From an uncultured bacterium (lineage in GTDB: Bacteria; Actinomycetota; Coriobacteriia; Coriobacteriales; Coriobacteriaceae), in contig CAJMRR010000090.1 in NCBI GenBank assembly GCA_905215835.1, positions 1 to 8,356 on the forward strand: a DNA stretch of 8,356 bases, read 5' to 3'. The notes beneath the pieces were generated by a model that saw only the letters and a list, made by a program, of their open reading frames with translations, did no database searches and was not told the origin of the DNA. Position numbers and translations under genes: made by a program. Of the stretch, positions 6,567-8,356 are shown piece by piece. How positions within the stretch are numbered: the first letter of the stretch is position 1; each line of letters opens with the position of its first letter.

Positions 6567-7706
6567 TCACTTCACGTCAAACTCCACGCGATCGAGTTCG
6601 GGCACATTGAGGTCGATGAGCTTGCGAGCGACGTGGCGGTCGTGTGCCCCGAGCGCCTCGCTTGTCGTCACATGGGCGACAATCTCGCGCTCGACGATGC
6701 CCTCCTCCTCGCCTTCGGTAGCCGAGGTCTCGACGGCGACGGTGTAGTCCTTAAAGCCTGGCAGCACCGCCGCAAGCTCGCGCGTGGTTTCGGTAACGCC
6801 GTAGCCGTCCTGCACGCCGGCCTGCGCCGAGCCGATAGACCCCGCCGTCATAACGATGCAGGGGATGGCAAAGATCACCGTGCCCACGATGATGCGGCGG
6901 CGCACCTTGCGCGATAGCTCGTCGACCTCGGCATTTTCCTCAGCAGTTACAACGCCGTCGCCGTTCAGGTCGCGCTTGAGCGGCACGCGCAAAAGAAGCA
7001 GCACGGCCTCGGCGGCCAGTGCGATAAAGACCACGTTGATGCCAAACTCGTAAAGCGCCGAGAGAAACAGCGACCCGCTTGCGATGGCGATGCCATAGCC
7101 GGCCGCGCACAGGGGCGGCATGAGCGCGGTCGCCACAGCCACGCCGGCGATGAGCGTGGCGGGTTCCTGGTCGCGCGAGTTGCCCAGGCCACCCGCAAAG
7201 CCGCCTGCGAGTGCGACGGCAAGGTCCCACACAGTCGGTGTCGAATTGTCGATGATGGCGGCCGTGGTGGTGCCAAGGGGCGAGAGCTTAAAATACAACG
7301 TGGACGTGACCAGGCAAAAGGCCATCTGTAGAGCCAAGCCCGCGACGGCCTCAAGGGTAATCTCGCGGTCGAGCGTGGCGATGCCGTATGCCATGGCAAG
7401 GACCGAGCCCATGAGCGGGCAGATGAGCATGGCGCCTACAATGGCGATATCCGAGTCGATATCGAGGCCGATGCTCGCAATCAACATGGCAATGATCAGG
7501 ATGCATAAGTGCGAGCCAGTCAGGCGCGCCCCGTTTACAAAGCGCTTGCGAATCACGTGATAGGGCGCGCGCCCCTCGCGAATGTTGAATGCCTGCTTTA
7601 GAAAGCGGCTTGCGTTCTCCATGGCCTCGCTGTGGGCGGGGCGGATGCCATGGCGCCGATGATGGCGTTCGCGCAGTCGCTTGAGCTGTTGTTTATCGAG
7701 TTCCAT
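6567..7706 (-). CDS. DUF389 family membrane protein with an EF-hand-like loop
   Basis: With ATG at 7706 the product has 379 residues. Seen: a basic N-terminus (about 1-66); hydrophobic segments at roughly 67-81, 87-108, 116-139, 160-175, 182-210, 213-239 and 272-288; and a soluble, acidic C-terminal domain (about 290-379). IVGAMLICPLMGSVLAMAYG and ATALMPPLCAAGYG are the signature blocks of the DUF389 (TIGR00341) family, whose function is not established. Odd: the hydrophilic stretch between the last two membrane segments carries a canonical 12-residue EF-hand loop (residues 246-257). Start choice: a GTG at 7712 is also in frame, but it lies inside the GAGGTG ribosome binding site that serves the ATG at 7706, so the ATG is preferred. 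The gene converges on the arylsulfotransferase remnant with 11 bases between stop codons and no terminator between them. Membrane location is confident; transport or sensing roles are guesses. Confidence 0.88.
   Translation of the reverse strand: MELDKQQLKRLRERHHRRHGIRPAHSEAMENASRFLKQAFNIREGRAPYHVIRKRFVNGARLTGSHLCILIIAMLIASIGLDIDSDIAIVGAMLICPLMGSVLAMAYGIATLDREITLEAVAGLALQMAFCLVTSTLYFKLSPLGTTTAAIIDNSTPTVWDLAVALAGGFAGGLGNSRDQEPATLIAGVAVATALMPPLCAAGYGIAIASGSLFLSALYEFGINVVFIALAAEAVLLLLRVPLKRDLNGDGVVTAEENAEVDELSRKVRRRIIVGTVIFAIPCIVMTAGSIGSAQAGVQDGYGVTETTRELAAVLPGFKDYTVAVETSATEGEEEGIVEREIVAHVTTSEALGAHDRHVARKLIDLNVPELDRVEFDVK
6936..6971 (-). other. EF-hand-like calcium-binding loop coded within the DUF389 gene
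   Basis: The segment codes DLNGDGVVTAEE. It has Asp, Asn and Asp at loop positions 1, 3 and 5, Gly at 6, Val at 8, Thr at 9 and Glu at 12, which is the full canonical EF-hand or dockerin-type calcium ligand pattern. It is flanked by basic and acidic residues (VPLKR before, NAEVDELSRKVRRR after) and lies in the hydrophilic stretch between two membrane segments. Only one loop is visible, without a clear helical EF-hand partner. Confidence 0.8.
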
Positions 7707-7708
7707 GT

Positions 7709-7716
7709 CCACCTCG
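7709..7716 (-). promoter_or_regulatory. Ribosome binding site that fixes the DUF389 start
   Basis: On the minus strand the bases read CGAGGTGG, followed by AC and then ATG at 7706. GAGG stands five bases before the ATG. The alternative GTG start overlaps this site and has no comparable motif before it. Confidence 0.6.
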
Positions 7717-7752
7717 TATTGCCGTAGGAACGCGGGTGCGTTCGCAGCATGT

Positions 7753-7782
7753 ACTCTACACCGTGACGGGCGGGGTGGTCAT
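7753..7782 (-). promoter_or_regulatory. Weak candidate promoter of the DUF389 gene
   Basis: On the minus strand ATGACC (7782-7777) and TAGAGT (7758-7753) each match four of six consensus bases of the -35 and -10 boxes, with an 18-base spacer. They lie about 45 bases upstream of the start codon. The match is weak and is offered only because nothing better is visible in the gap. The rest of the gap to 7858 shows no other recognisable signal. Confidence 0.25.
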
Positions 7783-7858
7783 CTTGACATGGAACTTAGG
7801 CGAGCAGGCAAAGGAAGACGCGCCACATGCGAGTACTGCTGAGGGTTTCGGCAGATAC

Positions 7859-7896
7859 AAAAAAGCGCGGGGCCGGATGGTCTCCGACTCCGCGCT
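7859..7896 (-). terminator. Rho-independent terminator of the OPT transporter gene
   Basis: On the minus strand AGCGCGG (7896-7890) pairs with CCGCGCT (7870-7864). An inner stem, TCCG with CGGA, closes a five-base loop, and six T residues follow (7864-7859). It lies about 25 bases past the stop codon of the OPT gene. It insulates the transporter gene from the DUF389 gene on the same strand, so the two are probably separate transcription units. Confidence 0.9.
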
Positions 7897-7921
7897 CTGT
7901 ACGGGTACGTTGTTGTTGGGT

Positions 7922-8356
7922 TTAGCCCAGCAGGCTCAGGCCAACAGAGACAAACGCCAGGATAACGCCGACGATAGACTCGCCACCGAGCAGGCCGCTG
8001 GCGACAACCAGGCCCTGCTCCTGGAAGGCGGCGTCCTTGGCGGCCTTCTCCTCGTCCGAAAGACCGGCGTTGGCATCGCGGTGAGCGGCCCACTTGTCGT
8101 AGGCGAGCTTAACGCAGGAGCCCAGGAAAGCCGTGAGCGACATATAGAACGGCAGGTACACGCCCAGACCGATCATCATGGCCGGAATGCCGAGCCAGTA
8201 CATGACGATGCCGGCGATAAAGCCGCCCGCGAACCACGGCACGCTCGGGATGCCCGAGACCATGGTGGCGACCACACTTGCCTGCGCGGCCACAAAGCTC
8301 TTGTCGGGGCCAAAGGCGTCCGGACCATAGGCAGTGACGAGCGCGACCATGACGGC
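7922..8356 (-). CDS. OPT family oligopeptide transporter, C-terminal part (5'-partial)
   Basis: The frame is open to the right edge, so only the last 144 residues are present; a Met at 8350 is internal and should not be taken as the start. Seen: hydrophobic segments with GIPSVPWFAGGFIAGIVMYW and GIPAMMIGLGVYLPFYMSLT; a hydrophilic loop rich in Lys, Asp and Ala (KLAYDKW to DAAFQEQ); then a final membrane stretch, GLLGGESIVGVILAF. This arrangement matches the C-terminal end of the OPT/YSL family (PF03169), proton-coupled importers of oligopeptides or metal chelates in the cytoplasmic membrane; bacterial members usually exceed 500 residues. The substrate cannot be told from this fragment. A strong terminator follows the stop codon, and no partner gene lies downstream on the same strand within the unit. 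Confidence 0.82.
   Translation of the reverse strand, partial: AVMVALVTAYGPDAFGPDKSFVAAQASVVATMVSGIPSVPWFAGGFIAGIVMYWLGIPAMMIGLGVYLPFYMSLTAFLGSCVKLAYDKWAAHRDANAGLSDEEKAAKDAAFQEQGLVVASGLLGGESIVGVILAFVSVGLSLLG

Noticed and set aside
7784..7789. Perfect TTGACA on the plus strand as a -35 box
   Set aside because: No -10 box lies at the proper distance and no plus-strand gene follows.
7779..8093. 104-codon minus-strand open frame overlapping the OPT gene end
   Set aside because: Arg/Pro/Gly-rich out-of-frame shadow that runs through the terminator; the overlapping frame is a clear OPT transporter.

Overview
The window looks like chromosomal DNA of a high-GC anaerobic gut actinobacterium, most likely a Coriobacteriia member such as Collinsella. 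This is an inference from GC-rich codon use combined with the gene content: a giant oxygen-sensitive acyl-CoA dehydratase activase-type protein, an arylsulfotransferase remnant and an OPT-family transporter. No marker gene proves the taxon.

Layout. Positions 1-4620 (+) hold almost all of one very large gene, open at the left edge. It encodes a fused protein with two tandem BadF/BcrA/HgdC-type ATPase (activase) modules, a cysteine cluster, and DUF2229 and HgdB-like iron-sulfur modules. A strong terminator follows. The 417-base gap to the next gene holds a 131-bp inverted repeat, a candidate extended -10 promoter and a second hairpin that would cover the ribosome binding site of the next gene. 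Positions 5038-5997 (+) encode a 3-hydroxyacyl-CoA dehydrogenase, followed by a terminator hairpin. Positions 6052-6555 (+) are the C-terminal third of an arylsulfotransferase with no start codon, a pseudogene.

The right side is on the minus strand. A DUF389 membrane protein (6567-7706) carries a textbook EF-hand-like calcium-binding loop between membrane segments. Upstream of it (7707-7921) lie its ribosome binding site, a weak promoter candidate and the terminator of the rightmost gene. That gene (7922-8356, open at the right edge) is the C-terminal end of an OPT oligopeptide/metal-chelate transporter.

How the genes fit together. The two left-hand enzymes both belong to acyl-CoA chemistry: ATP-driven low-potential electron transfer for reduction or dehydration of an acyl-CoA-type substrate, and 3-hydroxyacyl-CoA oxidoreduction. 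They could serve one fermentation pathway, but a terminator and a separate promoter candidate lie between them, so they are probably separate transcription units. The minus-strand membrane proteins have no evident link to them. I did not find a complete, clearly novel multi-gene system. The points most worth a second look are the EF-hand insertion in the DUF389 protein, the long inverted repeat, the hairpin over the ribosome binding site, and the unusual cofactor-binding loop of the dehydrogenase.
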